Positions 43,493 through 53,128 are shown, counted from the first letter of the stretch. The stretch is DNA of 55,629 nt from an uncultured Prevotella sp. (GCA_934281565.1 CAKQXI010000003.1:1-55629); one strand, 5' to 3'. A program made the numbers and translations. Notes: generated from the sequence alone by a model not told the origin.

Positions 43493-45173
43493 TGTTAATC
43501 GGTATTCTCTTATAAACAGGGCGTATCAACATCCCTTTATATCGTTTGCCGCCCTTTAACTCGGCGGATATATTGTAACCTCCAGTTCCTTTTGGCGTGC
43601 GAAGTATCTCTAAATATACAGCCTCATCCTCTTTGCTATCTGAAGCCGTACCTGTGAGATAATACATATCTAAGCCTGCATTACCCTCTTGGATTTCATC
43701 GAAGTTTCCATCTGCACATCCTCCACCGGCGAAAAAGATATACTTACCATTTATTTTGCTCGTGAACCTATATACAATAACCGTCTTACTTACTTGCATC
43801 TTGCCATTATATCGTGTATTAGGCTCTTGATACTGTCCCTCATACGTTATGGTACAGTTATCCAACAGTTCTTGGAAATCAGCCTTGGTAGGTATATGCC
43901 ATTCTCCTTTCCAGTTCCTGGCATGAACCACGTCACGCTGTCCTGCGGATATATCGCCACCGATAGGAGCCCAGTTATAAGTATCCTTGTTCTCGTAATT
44001 GTCACTAAAGTAGCCTTTAGCATATTTCGGCTCCATCTCACCCCAAGCGTAATAGGCGCCACGGTCGTATCCCATCTTCAACCAAACTTCACCTCCTGCC
44101 GTATCCTTATTCGTATCCTCAGGTATCTCGGCATTAGGATTGGCAATATTCCAGCCATCATATATGGCATCAAGATTATAGGGAGCCCACTTGTTGCCAC
44201 TTGGCAATTCCATATCTACGGCTATCTTATAGTTCTCAATGGAAGAACCAGCGATAGTCAGGAACCTCGTGCTACCTGCCACCAGCTCGCTTGGCTCAAG
44301 TCTCTCGAAGAAGTAATGCCTGTGATAAATAGCATCTATCGTGTCTCTATACACTGTATCCAAGTATTGTTCCTCATTCTTCTCCTTTATGCTTGCATAT
44401 CCTGCCAAGACTTTCTCAGAACCTGGCTTGACAAGATAACGATAGCTGATTTGTTCTATGCTACCATCATCATTCTTGGTCATTCCAAAACCAGCATACA
44501 TCTTATCCTTGACGATATATCTCGAATCTGAACTATATTTTGCAGGAACAGGGAAAAACAGATACTTATCTGGATCGTCATTGAAGAACACACCGACACA
44601 CGCCATGCTATGCTTCATTGTAAAAACAAGCTGTGGACTTGTCGTGGAACTTGTAACTGAAACCAATTCGGATGTTAACAAATCGCTTGCTATATAGTCT
44701 GCTTTCTCTTGTTGATCATCCTTTGGCTCAAAAGCATCTACCAAACTCTGTACATCAGAATAAGCCTTATCGTTGTTATTGGCATCGTATGGGTAATAAG
44801 CAAAATACTTCGCACCAGGTATGTTCTTCACATATCGCTCATCATACTTTGTCGCTACCCACTTTCCATTTTTCAGTTCCACAGGAACATTCTGCAATAC
44901 CACCTCTGTTGTTGTTCCGGTTGTTTGCACGGCATAAACGCCTATCACATCCCCTTCTTCAAATGTCGTCTCATGAGCCTCATTCGCAACACGAGTACCC
45001 ACCAAGGAACTTCTTTCTTCAAGGAAAGGAACGGTATTCACCGTTATCGTCAATTCATCATCATAAGAATATACATGATCTTGCATCATGTCCACCTCAG
45101 AACATGATGTATAAAAGAATGTCGCCAACAACATCCATATTATAGTATTTAATAATGTATATTTCTTCTTCAT
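43473..45173 (-). CDS. Fimbrillin-like protein with C-terminal Fib_succ_major-type domain (tip adhesin candidate)
   Basis: 566 residues starting at the ATG at 45173 (a GTG one codon earlier is also possible). Lipobox YTSC near residue 23. The N-terminal half is fimbrillin-like (VGTRVANEA, FEEGDVIGVYAV, VFTMKHSMACVGVFF). The C-terminal half resembles the Fibrobacter succinogenes major paralogous domain: GGEVWLKMGYDRGAYYAWGE, NWKGEWHIPTKADFQELLDN, GKMQVSK. Such domains occur at pilus tips. It overlaps or abuts the upstream gene at TAGTGATG. Confidence 0.83.
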   Translation of the reverse strand: MKKKYTLLNTIIWMLLATFFYTSCSEVDMMQDHVYSYDDELTITVNTVPFLEERSSLVGTRVANEAHETTFEEGDVIGVYAVQTTGTTTEVVLQNVPVELKNGKWVATKYDERYVKNIPGAKYFAYYPYDANNNDKAYSDVQSLVDAFEPKDDQQEKADYIASDLLTSELVSVTSSTTSPQLVFTMKHSMACVGVFFNDDPDKYLFFPVPAKYSSDSRYIVKDKMYAGFGMTKNDDGSIEQISYRYLVKPGSEKVLAGYASIKEKNEEQYLDTVYRDTIDAIYHRHYFFERLEPSELVAGSTRFLTIAGSSIENYKIAVDMELPSGNKWAPYNLDAIYDGWNIANPNAEIPEDTNKDTAGGEVWLKMGYDRGAYYAWGEMEPKYAKGYFSDNYENKDTYNWAPIGGDISAGQRDVVHARNWKGEWHIPTKADFQELLDNCTITYEGQYQEPNTRYNGKMQVSKTVIVYRFTSKINGKYIFFAGGGCADGNFDEIQEGNAGLDMYYLTGTASDSKEDEAVYLEILRTPKGTGGYNISAELKGGKRYKGMLIRPVYKRIPINNEYKEN

Positions 45174-45175
45174 CA

Positions 45176-47077
45176 CTATTTCAAATCACTTCCATGAATA
45201 ACCATTCTTACTGAGCCACCACGAGAGCGAGGGTACTCCACTATTTTCAAGGAGTTTCTTCCGTTTTCATTGTATCTGAGCTCTACATATTTTGCCTTGT
45301 CAGGATCTTTGTCAGATGGAGACGATGTCAAGTATACTCCATACAGTTCTCCGTTTTCATCTATTTCATTGCAAGGGAGATAGATATATGAAGTAGGATT
45401 CTTTGTATCCAATATCCTCAAGCAACGAACATCGCCTAAAGCAGACCCATGATTTTTCCACTCGCCTTTCAAAGAACTGGCAGTTGCTCGCAACTCATCT
45501 ATCAAGTTCTGCCAATCATCAGCTGTAGGTAGTCCCCAAAGGGTTTCATCCTTACCCATGGCATAGCATACAGGGTCATATTCTGTTCTCCAAATACTCT
45601 TTTCCGTTATGGCATTGGGATGTCTCTTGTTATAAGCCTCCGCTGTAAAGACCTTCTCCTTTACCAGTTTCTTGTCATCATCACTCAGTCCGTCCCTTTC
45701 TTTCAATTCTCTTATTGCAGGAATGAACTGTGTATCTCCCCAAGCAAAGAAGCCTGCCGAAACCAAATGGGGAGTTTGACCTACATAATTCGTTTTATCA
45801 TAACCAAGGTCACCCGGTATAGTTGCTCCTAAATTGCAACTGGACCATAGGTTACCTGTTTTTAGTTGCAAATCGACAAACTCCGTGGAATAAACCTGAT
45901 GCTTGTCCATGTTCCAGAAGTTTACATCCACTGTAGGTTTCATTTGCTCCCCATCTTCATTATAGCTTGTATCAACGGATGATGCCGGAGTCCAAGGGCT
46001 TACCTTGATTTGTCCGAGCTCCAACTTGCCAGTCTCAGGGTTTATCACGAAATGATAAAGATAAGAGTTGGCAGCTTTCCACTCCATATAATTATAGGGA
46101 ATTCTTGCTGTCATTTCCTTGGACACACCATCTGGCAATGTCACAGTCACTCTCATTTCCCATTTATACGCAGAAATGGGTTGTGGATGTGGTAGAACAT
46201 ACCATGCATAGTCATCCAATATCGTCTTGCTTGTACCAGACACCGCTACTTCATTGTCACCATTGACAAACCATAGTTCCTTGCTCGTCGGTGTTAATTC
46301 TGAATACTCTGGCTTAACTTCCATAGAAGCATAATTCACCGTGCAAGTAGCAGTTGTAGCATACGTATCCTCACCTCCTGTCGCTATGGAAACAGGCTTT
46401 AGATATACATTGCTAACCTTGCAACTCGTCCCTGCCTCTTTCATGGCGAAAGACAAGCGAACACGAGCATGAAGATAATTGAACACCAAAGGAACAGCCT
46501 TGCCGTAATTGCTTGAGGTCAGTTCTTGGCTTGTAGAATACAACGCTGCTTCTGCTATATTCTGAGTGTTTTTGAGTGAAAAAGTCAATGTCTTGGAATC
46601 CAAGGACGCATCGGATGTCGATGCTATTGGCGAACCTGCGAAGAAGTGATAGGCAGAAGCGTTCTTATCCCATAGTTTCAAGCCTTGGTTTTCTATCGCC
46701 TTGCCCGAAGCATCATAAAGATAAGACCAGGCAGCATCGGAGGCAACCGTATTGTCGTCTGCCTGCTTGTTGCTCTCGCTTACATAATAAACTTTGTAAT
46801 TGTTCATCATAACTTGGTCAGTGCCATTGACGGTGTTATACCCAAAGACCTTGAAGTCCTTGTGGCTTCTCTCCAAGTTTGATGTAGCCCTTGTTACAGG
46901 AATGCCCACGCGAGAAGTCTCTTGAAAGTCCGTAGCCGTACCATCGCGGAAACACACGACCTCATTACTTGTATTGGGTTCAATGTTGTCAACTGACAAC
47001 GAGGATGTGCATCCAATACAAACAGGCATGAAAGTCAATGCCGCCATACAACGAAAAATAATGCTGCGAATTGTCAT
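45176..47077 (-). CDS. Fimbrillin-like protein with Fib_succ_major-type domain (first gene of the operon)
   Basis: 633 residues, lipobox CIGC near residue 23. The fimbrillin-like N-terminal half has the Arg motif (VTRATS), LKLWDKNASAYHFFAGSP and LVFNYLHARVRLSFAM. The C-terminal ~220 residues resemble the Fib_succ_major domain: GNLWSSCNLGATIPGDLGYD, GFFAWGDTQF, YAMGKDETLWGLPTADDWQNLIDEL. It is a second tip-adhesin candidate, encoded before a similar protein. A TACCTTTG -7 element lies 76-83 bases upstream. Confidence 0.83.
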   Translation of the reverse strand: MTIRSIIFRCMAALTFMPVCIGCTSSLSVDNIEPNTSNEVVCFRDGTATDFQETSRVGIPVTRATSNLERSHKDFKVFGYNTVNGTDQVMMNNYKVYYVSESNKQADDNTVASDAAWSYLYDASGKAIENQGLKLWDKNASAYHFFAGSPIASTSDASLDSKTLTFSLKNTQNIAEAALYSTSQELTSSNYGKAVPLVFNYLHARVRLSFAMKEAGTSCKVSNVYLKPVSIATGGEDTYATTATCTVNYASMEVKPEYSELTPTSKELWFVNGDNEVAVSGTSKTILDDYAWYVLPHPQPISAYKWEMRVTVTLPDGVSKEMTARIPYNYMEWKAANSYLYHFVINPETGKLELGQIKVSPWTPASSVDTSYNEDGEQMKPTVDVNFWNMDKHQVYSTEFVDLQLKTGNLWSSCNLGATIPGDLGYDKTNYVGQTPHLVSAGFFAWGDTQFIPAIRELKERDGLSDDDKKLVKEKVFTAEAYNKRHPNAITEKSIWRTEYDPVCYAMGKDETLWGLPTADDWQNLIDELRATASSLKGEWKNHGSALGDVRCLRILDTKNPTSYIYLPCNEIDENGELYGVYLTSSPSDKDPDKAKYVELRYNENGRNSLKIVEYPRSRGGSVRMVIHGSDLK

Positions 47078-47152
47078 CCAAATATTGCTTTAATATTACT
47101 ATTTCCACATTATTTAAGTGGCTTCACTTTATCACGTTGATTTTTTGCGGTG

Positions 47153-47160
47153 CAAAGGTA
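47153..47160 (-). promoter_or_regulatory. -7 element of the fimbrial operon promoter
   Basis: TACCTTTG on the minus strand, with a leader of about 70 bases. A matching -33 TTTG is absent at 19-20 bases, so an activator may be needed. Confidence 0.5.
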
Positions 47161-47243
47161 CTATATTTTCCTGTAATTATAATACCGAACTTGAAATATT
47201 TACAATTTATTAAGAATTTTCTGATACAAATAAGTACAAAGTA

Positions 47244-47843
47244 CTAAAAAAGAGATAGTTCGCCTGTACCCAAAAGGTTATAACTCTTACGATGATAAGG
47301 GGTAATGCCGTGCTCTTTGATAGCAGTACGGTGCTTCTTGGTAGGATAACCCTTGTTGCTTTTCCAATCGTATTGGGGATATTCCTCGGCAAGGGCATCC
47401 ATATAGTCGTCACGATAAGTCTTGGCAAGAATACTTGCGGCAGCAATCGCCATATACTTGCCATCGCCTTTCACAATGGTAGTATAAGGCAAGTCCTTGT
47501 AAGGCTTGAAGCGATTGCCATCCACGATGATGGCTTCTGGGCGCACTTCCAGTTTGTCCAAGGCACGGTGCATGGCGAGGAAACTGGCATTAAGGATATT
47601 GATCTTATCTATCTCCTCGGCTGTCACCACACCTACTGCCCAAGCCACTGCATCACGTTCAATCTGTTCACGAAGAGCCTTGCGCTTCTTGTCTGTCAGC
47701 TTTTTGCTGTCGTTCAAGTCTGGGTTCTGGTAATTGGGTGGCAGTATGACTGCCGCTGCATATACACTACCAGCCAAACAGCCACGACCTGCCTCATCAC
47801 AACCTGCCTCGACTTTATCTTTATAATAATGACTCTCCAACAT
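47244..47843 (-). CDS. rnhB: Ribonuclease HII
   Basis: Removes RNA from RNA-DNA hybrids and single ribonucleotides from DNA. 199 residues, normal length. The N-terminus has AGCDEAGRGCLAGSVYAAAVIL with the catalytic Asp-Glu-Gly motif; LNDSKKLTDKKR, DGN (residues 108-110 region) and AKTYRDDYMD contain the other active-site positions. It follows sufS by 42 bases, which hold an AT-rich repeat. Confidence 0.96.
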   Translation of the reverse strand: MLESHYYKDKVEAGCDEAGRGCLAGSVYAAAVILPPNYQNPDLNDSKKLTDKKRKALREQIERDAVAWAVGVVTAEEIDKINILNASFLAMHRALDKLEVRPEAIIVDGNRFKPYKDLPYTTIVKGDGKYMAIAAASILAKTYRDDYMDALAEEYPQYDWKSNKGYPTKKHRTAIKEHGITPYHRKSYNLLGTGELSLF

Positions 47844-47851
47844 CTGGTTTT

Positions 47852-47884
47852 AATTAAGAATTAATAATTAATAATTAAGAATTA
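47852..47884. repeat. AT-rich intergenic repeat between sufS and rnhB
   Basis: AATTAAGAATTAATAATTA followed by a symmetric continuation. The same unit occurs as hairpin arms between sufC and sufD at 52242-52351, so it is an intergenic repeat family. Confidence 0.6.
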
Positions 47885-47885
47885 C

Positions 47886-49100
47886 TTAGAACATCTGGGA
47901 CACTCGCTTTACGCCTGCTACCAGTGCATCCACTTCTTCCTTGGTATTATACAAGGCAAAGCTGGCACGAACTGTTCCCAAGATGCCATAACGGTCCATG
48001 AGAGGTTGGGCACAGTGGTGACCTGTACGCACAGCAATGCCAAGACGGTCAAGAAGCGTACCCATGTCCATGTGATGAATATCGCCAACAAGGAAACTTA
48101 CGACAGCATCCTTGCCCTCTTGCTCACCAAAGAGTCGGATACCATCAATGGTACGCATCTGCTCCATACAATATCTTGTAAGCTCTTGCTCATGTTGCTG
48201 GATGTTGTCCATACCGAGTGCAGAGACATAATCTATAGCCTTGGCAAGACCATAAGTGGCTACATAGTCTGGAGTACCAGCCTCAAACTTAAATGGTAGT
48301 TTCTCAAAGACTGTCTTCTCAAAACTTACGCTCTCTATCATCTCACCACCACCTTGGTATGGAGGCAACTTGTCAAGCCATTCTTCCTTGCCATAAAGCA
48401 CGCCGATACCTGTAGGACCATATATCTTATGACCGCTGAATGCGAAGAATTCGCAATCCAAGTCTTGTACATCTACCTTGAAATGGGGAGTACTCTGCGC
48501 ACCATCCACCATCACTGGCACACCATGCTCATGGGCTATCTTTATCACCTCCTTTACTGGGTTCACCGTACCTAATACGTTACTGACCTGGGTAATACTG
48601 ACTATCTTTGTGCGCTCCGTGAACAAATTGGCGAATTCATCGAGATTTATCTCACCCTTGTCATCGATTGGAATGACTCGGATGGCTATACCTTTCTTAG
48701 CTGCTTGCAACTGCCAAGGCACAATATTGGAATGATGCTCCATATTGGATATTATCACCTCATCGCCCTCGCTCATAAACTCATCACAGAACGATGAAAC
48801 CACGAGGTTCAAGCTCTCGGTAGTGCCACGGGTAAAGATGATTTCCTCTGTCTTGGACGCATTGATAAACTTACGCACCGTCTCGCGAGCAGCCTCATGA
48901 AGGTCGGTCGCTTGCTGTGAAAGATAATGTACACCACGATGTACATTGGCATTGACATTGAGATACTCGTCACGCATGGCATCAAGCACACAAAGTGGCT
49001 TCTGTGTGGTAGCCGCATTATCGAGATACACCAATGGCTTATCATAGACCTTTCTCGATAAAATCGGGAAATCTTGACGTATTTTGTTTAAATCATACAT
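47886..49100 (-). CDS. sufS: Cysteine desulfurase SufS
   Basis: PLP enzyme that mobilises sulfur from cysteine for Fe-S assembly on SufBCD. 404 residues. YLDNAATTQKP near residue 26, TRGTTESLNLV, SNMEHHSNIVPWQ and the PLP lysine in AFSGHKIYGPTG identify a group II desulfurase. The active-site Cys lies in RTGHHCAQPLMDRYG. Two envelope genes separate it from sufD, but the gap to the nearer one is only 28 bases, so one transcript is likely. Confidence 0.96.
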   Translation of the reverse strand: MYDLNKIRQDFPILSRKVYDKPLVYLDNAATTQKPLCVLDAMRDEYLNVNANVHRGVHYLSQQATDLHEAARETVRKFINASKTEEIIFTRGTTESLNLVVSSFCDEFMSEGDEVIISNMEHHSNIVPWQLQAAKKGIAIRVIPIDDKGEINLDEFANLFTERTKIVSITQVSNVLGTVNPVKEVIKIAHEHGVPVMVDGAQSTPHFKVDVQDLDCEFFAFSGHKIYGPTGIGVLYGKEEWLDKLPPYQGGGEMIESVSFEKTVFEKLPFKFEAGTPDYVATYGLAKAIDYVSALGMDNIQQHEQELTRYCMEQMRTIDGIRLFGEQEGKDAVVSFLVGDIHHMDMGTLLDRLGIAVRTGHHCAQPLMDRYGILGTVRASFALYNTKEEVDALVAGVKRVSQMF

Positions 49101-49128
49101 AATCTATCTCTATATTATATAGCTTCTA

Positions 49129-50169
49129 TTATTTCTTCACGTAATTCATGTGGACACGTTGCATATCCACGGTACCATCCTTCTTGCAAGTAATTCGGAC
49201 GAGATAGTCACCAGGGATAGGGCTATTTCGCTCGCTCATCGACTCCAAGGTGAGATAACGCACACCACCTACCTCACGGTCATCCCACTTATGCACGTGA
49301 CCACAGAACACGATAGTGGCATTCCACTCCGAGAACTTATGCAGAAGATAGTAGAGTTCCTCACGTGGGAAAGTAGAAGAAAACTGCATATAGCTTGGTC
49401 GGAAAAGGTTGGTATGGGAGAACACAAAGGTATGGCGAATCTTCTTGTCCGTCTTGAAGACATCATTGTTCAGCAGCTCTATCTGCTTCTCACCCAAGGT
49501 ACCATTTGCCGTATCCAAGAACACGAAATGGTCGTATTCATCGGTCTTGCCAATCTTAACAGTAAAATGAAAGAACGAGGAATGGAAAATGGAGGAGAAC
49601 AATGCCCAGCCATTTCTGGTAATGTCATGATTGCCCACCACCGAATAGAATGGGAATGGAATATCATCTGGACGATAAGCAGAATAGGTATGCTTAAAGT
49701 TTGGCTCCTCATCATTCGAGTAACGCTTATCATAGTAGAAAGGCACGTTCTCTACGTTCCTATACTCGAAATACTTAGCAAGGTACTTAATCTGTCCATC
49801 TTCCAACGCCTTTTTCAAAGTGATGTAATTGCTGGCATTGGTATCGGCGATGTCGCCCAAACTTGCCCATAGCAGGTCGCCATGCTCCAAGCCATCATCT
49901 ATCATCTCATTGATTCTGCCTGGGTCAGATGCCACATGGCTATCCGTACCTACCAAGAAAGAATACTCTCCATCAGAAGCAGTCGGTGTCTCCATATCAA
50001 TGGAGTCTTGCATATACTTCAAATAATAAGTATACGACATATCCACACGGTCATCTACGCCCGAGCCACCTACGAGGACACCTGTCGGACTCACCTTATC
50101 GCAAGAAACAAACATACTCATAGCTGCCATGAATACTGCTAATGACCATACATTCTTGATTTTCTCCAT
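49129..50169 (-). CDS. Metallophosphoesterase lipoprotein inserted in the suf operon
   Basis: 346 residues from the ATG at 50169, one base after the stop codon of the upstream gene. Lipobox FVSC (Cys near residue 23). Calcineurin-like metal ligands in order: GTDSHVA, GDIADTNA, VVGNHDITR, VFSHTN and CGHVHKWD. It should be a surface or periplasmic phosphoesterase; substrate unknown. Its position within the suf operon is unexpected. It is a probable partner of the outer-membrane protein encoded upstream. Confidence 0.85.
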   Translation of the reverse strand: MEKIKNVWSLAVFMAAMSMFVSCDKVSPTGVLVGGSGVDDRVDMSYTYYLKYMQDSIDMETPTASDGEYSFLVGTDSHVASDPGRINEMIDDGLEHGDLLWASLGDIADTNASNYITLKKALEDGQIKYLAKYFEYRNVENVPFYYDKRYSNDEEPNFKHTYSAYRPDDIPFPFYSVVGNHDITRNGWALFSSIFHSSFFHFTVKIGKTDEYDHFVFLDTANGTLGEKQIELLNNDVFKTDKKIRHTFVFSHTNLFRPSYMQFSSTFPREELYYLLHKFSEWNATIVFCGHVHKWDDREVGGVRYLTLESMSERNSPIPGDYLVRITCKKDGTVDMQRVHMNYVKK

Positions 50170-50170
50170 C

Positions 50171-50884
50171 TTACCATACATATTTTAATCCAACCTTCAA
50201 TGAACTCTCATATCTCGAAGCCAACTGACTGGTACTACCCGCTGGGCGAATATTCAACTCTCCATAAAGCCTCAACTGTTTCTTGAGGTTCGCCATCCAG
50301 CGCACCCCCCAGTTGATGTTCCAATTCTCGAAATAGAAATCATCATAGTTGCGGAAGTAGAGCCCGATATTCCATGAATTCCAACGAGGGCGAATGTTTA
50401 CCCCTGTACCAAAGGTAAAGGTCAAAGGCTCTGTATAGCCTGTGCCCAAGAGAGAATAATGTATCAATGACTCTCCCAACGTCAAGTCGAAGTAAGGAGT
50501 CTCAAACGTTGTTGAGATATTGGCATTATACTCATTGGTCTTGAAATCTGTATAATGATTGTACAAGAACTTACCTGAGAAATAGAAGTTGATATAAGAC
50601 ACAGGCAAGCGATAGGTACCCTTGGCAGACAGCCCATACTTCTCTTTGCCAAAAGGCAAATCCAAGCCTCCCTCCGCACTGATGCGGTCGGTGAAATGGC
50701 GAGTATAGGTTACTGCTGGTCCGAGATACTTGCCAGTCACAATATTTTTACCTACCTGAATGTATCCAGACACTTCATTCTTGTGCTCACCATCATATTT
50801 GTGCTCGCCACAAAACACTGGTTCCTGTGCCAAGATTGACACAGGAATCAAATAAAGTAATATCACTGACAATAATGCTTTCAT
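50171..50884 (-). CDS. Predicted outer-membrane beta-barrel protein inserted in the suf operon
   Basis: 237 residues with a signal peptide (about 1-19, ending ILAQE). Many alternating hydrophobic strands and a C-terminal aromatic residue (LKYVW) indicate an outer-membrane barrel. I do not recognise a named family. Its ATG overlaps the sufD stop by one base (TAATG), so it is translated by coupling to sufD. It is followed directly by the phosphoesterase lipoprotein. Confidence 0.75.
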   Translation of the reverse strand: MKALLSVILLYLIPVSILAQEPVFCGEHKYDGEHKNEVSGYIQVGKNIVTGKYLGPAVTYTRHFTDRISAEGGLDLPFGKEKYGLSAKGTYRLPVSYINFYFSGKFLYNHYTDFKTNEYNANISTTFETPYFDLTLGESLIHYSLLGTGYTEPLTFTFGTGVNIRPRWNSWNIGLYFRNYDDFYFENWNINWGVRWMANLKKQLRLYGELNIRPAGSTSQLASRYESSLKVGLKYVW

Positions 50885-52227
50885 TACTTACAGAGTTTAC
50901 AGCCCTCACACTTGTTCAACTCACCACGAAAACGCTTCTCAACCAAATGATGCAGGCGATCACGCAATGGTTCCAGCTTCATCTTGTCGATGACTTCATT
51001 GATGAAAGCGAATTGAAGAAGCAACTTTGCTTCCTCACGACTCACACCACGTTGCTGCATATAGAACAAAGCGGCATCGTTCAACTGACCAACCGTACTA
51101 CCATGAGCACATTTCACATCGTCGGCATAGATTTCCAACATCGGCTGGGTATACATACGAGCAGTCTTTGTGGCACAAAGATTTTGGTTAGTTTCCTGGG
51201 ATACTGTCTTCTGGGCACCATGACGAACCAATACACGTCCTGCGAAAGCTCCCTTTGCTTCATCATCAAGAACATACTTATACAGCTCGTTGCTGGTACA
51301 ATGCCCCACTTGATGGTCGATGAGCGTATTGTTATCTACATGCTGGCTCTTATCCGCTATCACACAACCGTTGCAGAAACATTCCGCTCCCTCTCCCTTG
51401 AATACCAAGTCAAGGCGATTGCGAGTAATACCATTATGGAGGGTAATGACATTATGATTGACACGACTATTGGCTTGCTGCTCAATATAGACATTGCTAA
51501 CACGGCGATTCTTGATATGGGTTTCTTCCAAGCAATAGAGGTCAAGACTTGCATTCTCACCAACAAAAGCCTCTATAACCTGAGTCGTTAGGAAATTACG
51601 GTCATCGGCAGCATGGTCGCAGAAAAGCAACTTAGCCTCCGCCCCTTGCTCCATGACTATCAACACACGGCGGTTCACCATCAAGTCTACATCAGAACGC
51701 AGGATATTGATAACTTGGATGGCACGGTCCACTTTCACGTCCTTAGGAACATAAACGAACAGTCCATCCTGTGCCAACATCGTATTGAGAGCAGTGATAC
51801 CATCCTCGTCAGTCTTAGCCAACTTAGCATAATACTTAGCGATAAGCTCTGGATTTTCTACGGCTACATTGCTCAAGGAATCCACAATAACACCCTCTGG
51901 TAGACCAGCCTTTGGCAAAGCCTTGGAATAGAAACTATCGTTGACCACAAAATAAAGTGAGGTACTTAAGTTCGGCACATCGCAACGGAAAGCCTGATAT
52001 GGATCCACAGGAATATCCAGACGCTTTAAGTTCAAGCCATAATCTGGCTCGAAGATGGCACTCATATCCGTATATTTGTATCTTTCCACCTTGCGAGAAG
52101 GGAAGCCCAAGCGACGGAAGTCCTCGAATGCTGCATCACGCACTGCATTGAGCACCTCGGCACTGTTCTTCTTGATCATTCTCGAAGAAGACTGATACAG
52201 CTCTAAGTATTGTTTTTCTGAATACAT
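50884..52227 (-). CDS. sufD: Fe-S cluster assembly protein SufD
   Basis: Part of the SufBC2D scaffold. 447 residues. The N-terminus is helical (AAFEDFRRLGFPSRKVERYKYTDM), followed by the beta-helix core and the C-terminal region (VKCAHGSTVGQLNDAALFYMQQRGVSREEAKLLLQFAF). The conserved His in KCAHGST is present. It ends in KCEGCKLCK, a Cys-rich tail. Its stop overlaps the next start. Confidence 0.96.
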   Translation of the reverse strand: MYSEKQYLELYQSSSRMIKKNSAEVLNAVRDAAFEDFRRLGFPSRKVERYKYTDMSAIFEPDYGLNLKRLDIPVDPYQAFRCDVPNLSTSLYFVVNDSFYSKALPKAGLPEGVIVDSLSNVAVENPELIAKYYAKLAKTDEDGITALNTMLAQDGLFVYVPKDVKVDRAIQVINILRSDVDLMVNRRVLIVMEQGAEAKLLFCDHAADDRNFLTTQVIEAFVGENASLDLYCLEETHIKNRRVSNVYIEQQANSRVNHNVITLHNGITRNRLDLVFKGEGAECFCNGCVIADKSQHVDNNTLIDHQVGHCTSNELYKYVLDDEAKGAFAGRVLVRHGAQKTVSQETNQNLCATKTARMYTQPMLEIYADDVKCAHGSTVGQLNDAALFYMQQRGVSREEAKLLLQFAFINEVIDKMKLEPLRDRLHHLVEKRFRGELNKCEGCKLCK

Positions 52228-52241
52228 TATTTTTAATTTAG

Positions 52242-52351
52242 AATTAAGAATTAATAATTAAGAATTATAAGCAGCTTAGACGACCTCTATCTCCGAGAAA
52301 CATTTTTGCAGTTATCCTTAATTATTAATTCTTAATTATTAATTCTTAATT
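52242..52351. repeat. Inverted repeat of 7-nt units between sufC and sufD
   Basis: The left arm (52242-52262) is perfectly complementary to 52317-52337 and, shifted by 14 bases, to 52331-52351. The right arm is a run of heptamers TTAATTA and TTAATTC. It overlaps the sufC stop codon. The 54-base loop has no obvious feature. Confidence 0.75.
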
Positions 52352-53101
52352 ATCATCGACCTCTGCCTTAATCCAATCATAACCACGAGCCTCAATCTCC
52401 TTGGCAAGTTCAGGACCAGCGGTCTTCACTATCCTACCCTTATAAAGGACATGGACGACACTGGGCTTAATCATGTCAAGCAAACGCTCATAGTGAGTGA
52501 TGACAATGGCAGAAGTCTTATCTGTATGCATCTTGTTCACACCGTCTGCAACGATGCGCATAGCATCTACATCAAGACCAGAGTCTGTCTCGTCAAGGAT
52601 AGAGAGCTTTGGTTCCAACATTGCCATCTGGAAGATCTCATTGCGCTTCTTCTCTCCACCAGAGAAACCTTCGTTTACAGAACGGCGAGCCAACTTGCTA
52701 TCCAACTCCACCAACTCTCGCTTCTCTCGCATCAATTTCATGAACTCACTTGTATTCAATGGTTCCAAACCTTGATACTCACGCTTGGCATTGATAGCCG
52801 CACGCATAAAGTTAGTCATTGATACACCCGGTATCTCCACTGGATACTGGAAAGAGAGGAACAATCCTTCACGAGCACGGTCCTCTGGCTTCATATCCAA
52901 GAGGTTCTTGCCATTGAATAGAGCTTCACCCTCGGTTACTGTATAAAGCGGATTGCCCGTGAGCACTGCGCTCAAGGTTGACTTACCAGAACCATTAGGT
53001 CCCATGATTGCGTGTATCTCACCGTCCTTAATGGTCAGGTCGATACCTTTCAATATTTCTTTGCCTGCAATAGTAGCATGCAGATTTTTTACTTCTAACA
53101 T
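52346..53101 (-). CDS. sufC: Fe-S cluster assembly ATPase SufC
   Basis: ABC-type ATPase of the SufBC2D complex. 251 residues. Walker A GPNGSGKST (34-42), signature SGGEKKRNEI, Walker B LSILDETDSGLD and switch His in VITHYERLL are complete. The residue pattern KNEI after the signature is typical of SufC. Confidence 0.97.
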   Translation of the reverse strand: MLEVKNLHATIAGKEILKGIDLTIKDGEIHAIMGPNGSGKSTLSAVLTGNPLYTVTEGEALFNGKNLLDMKPEDRAREGLFLSFQYPVEIPGVSMTNFMRAAINAKREYQGLEPLNTSEFMKLMREKRELVELDSKLARRSVNEGFSGGEKKRNEIFQMAMLEPKLSILDETDSGLDVDAMRIVADGVNKMHTDKTSAIVITHYERLLDMIKPSVVHVLYKGRIVKTAGPELAKEIEARGYDWIKAEVDDN

Positions 53102-53128
53102 AATCTTCTTTGTTTATTATGACTTGGG

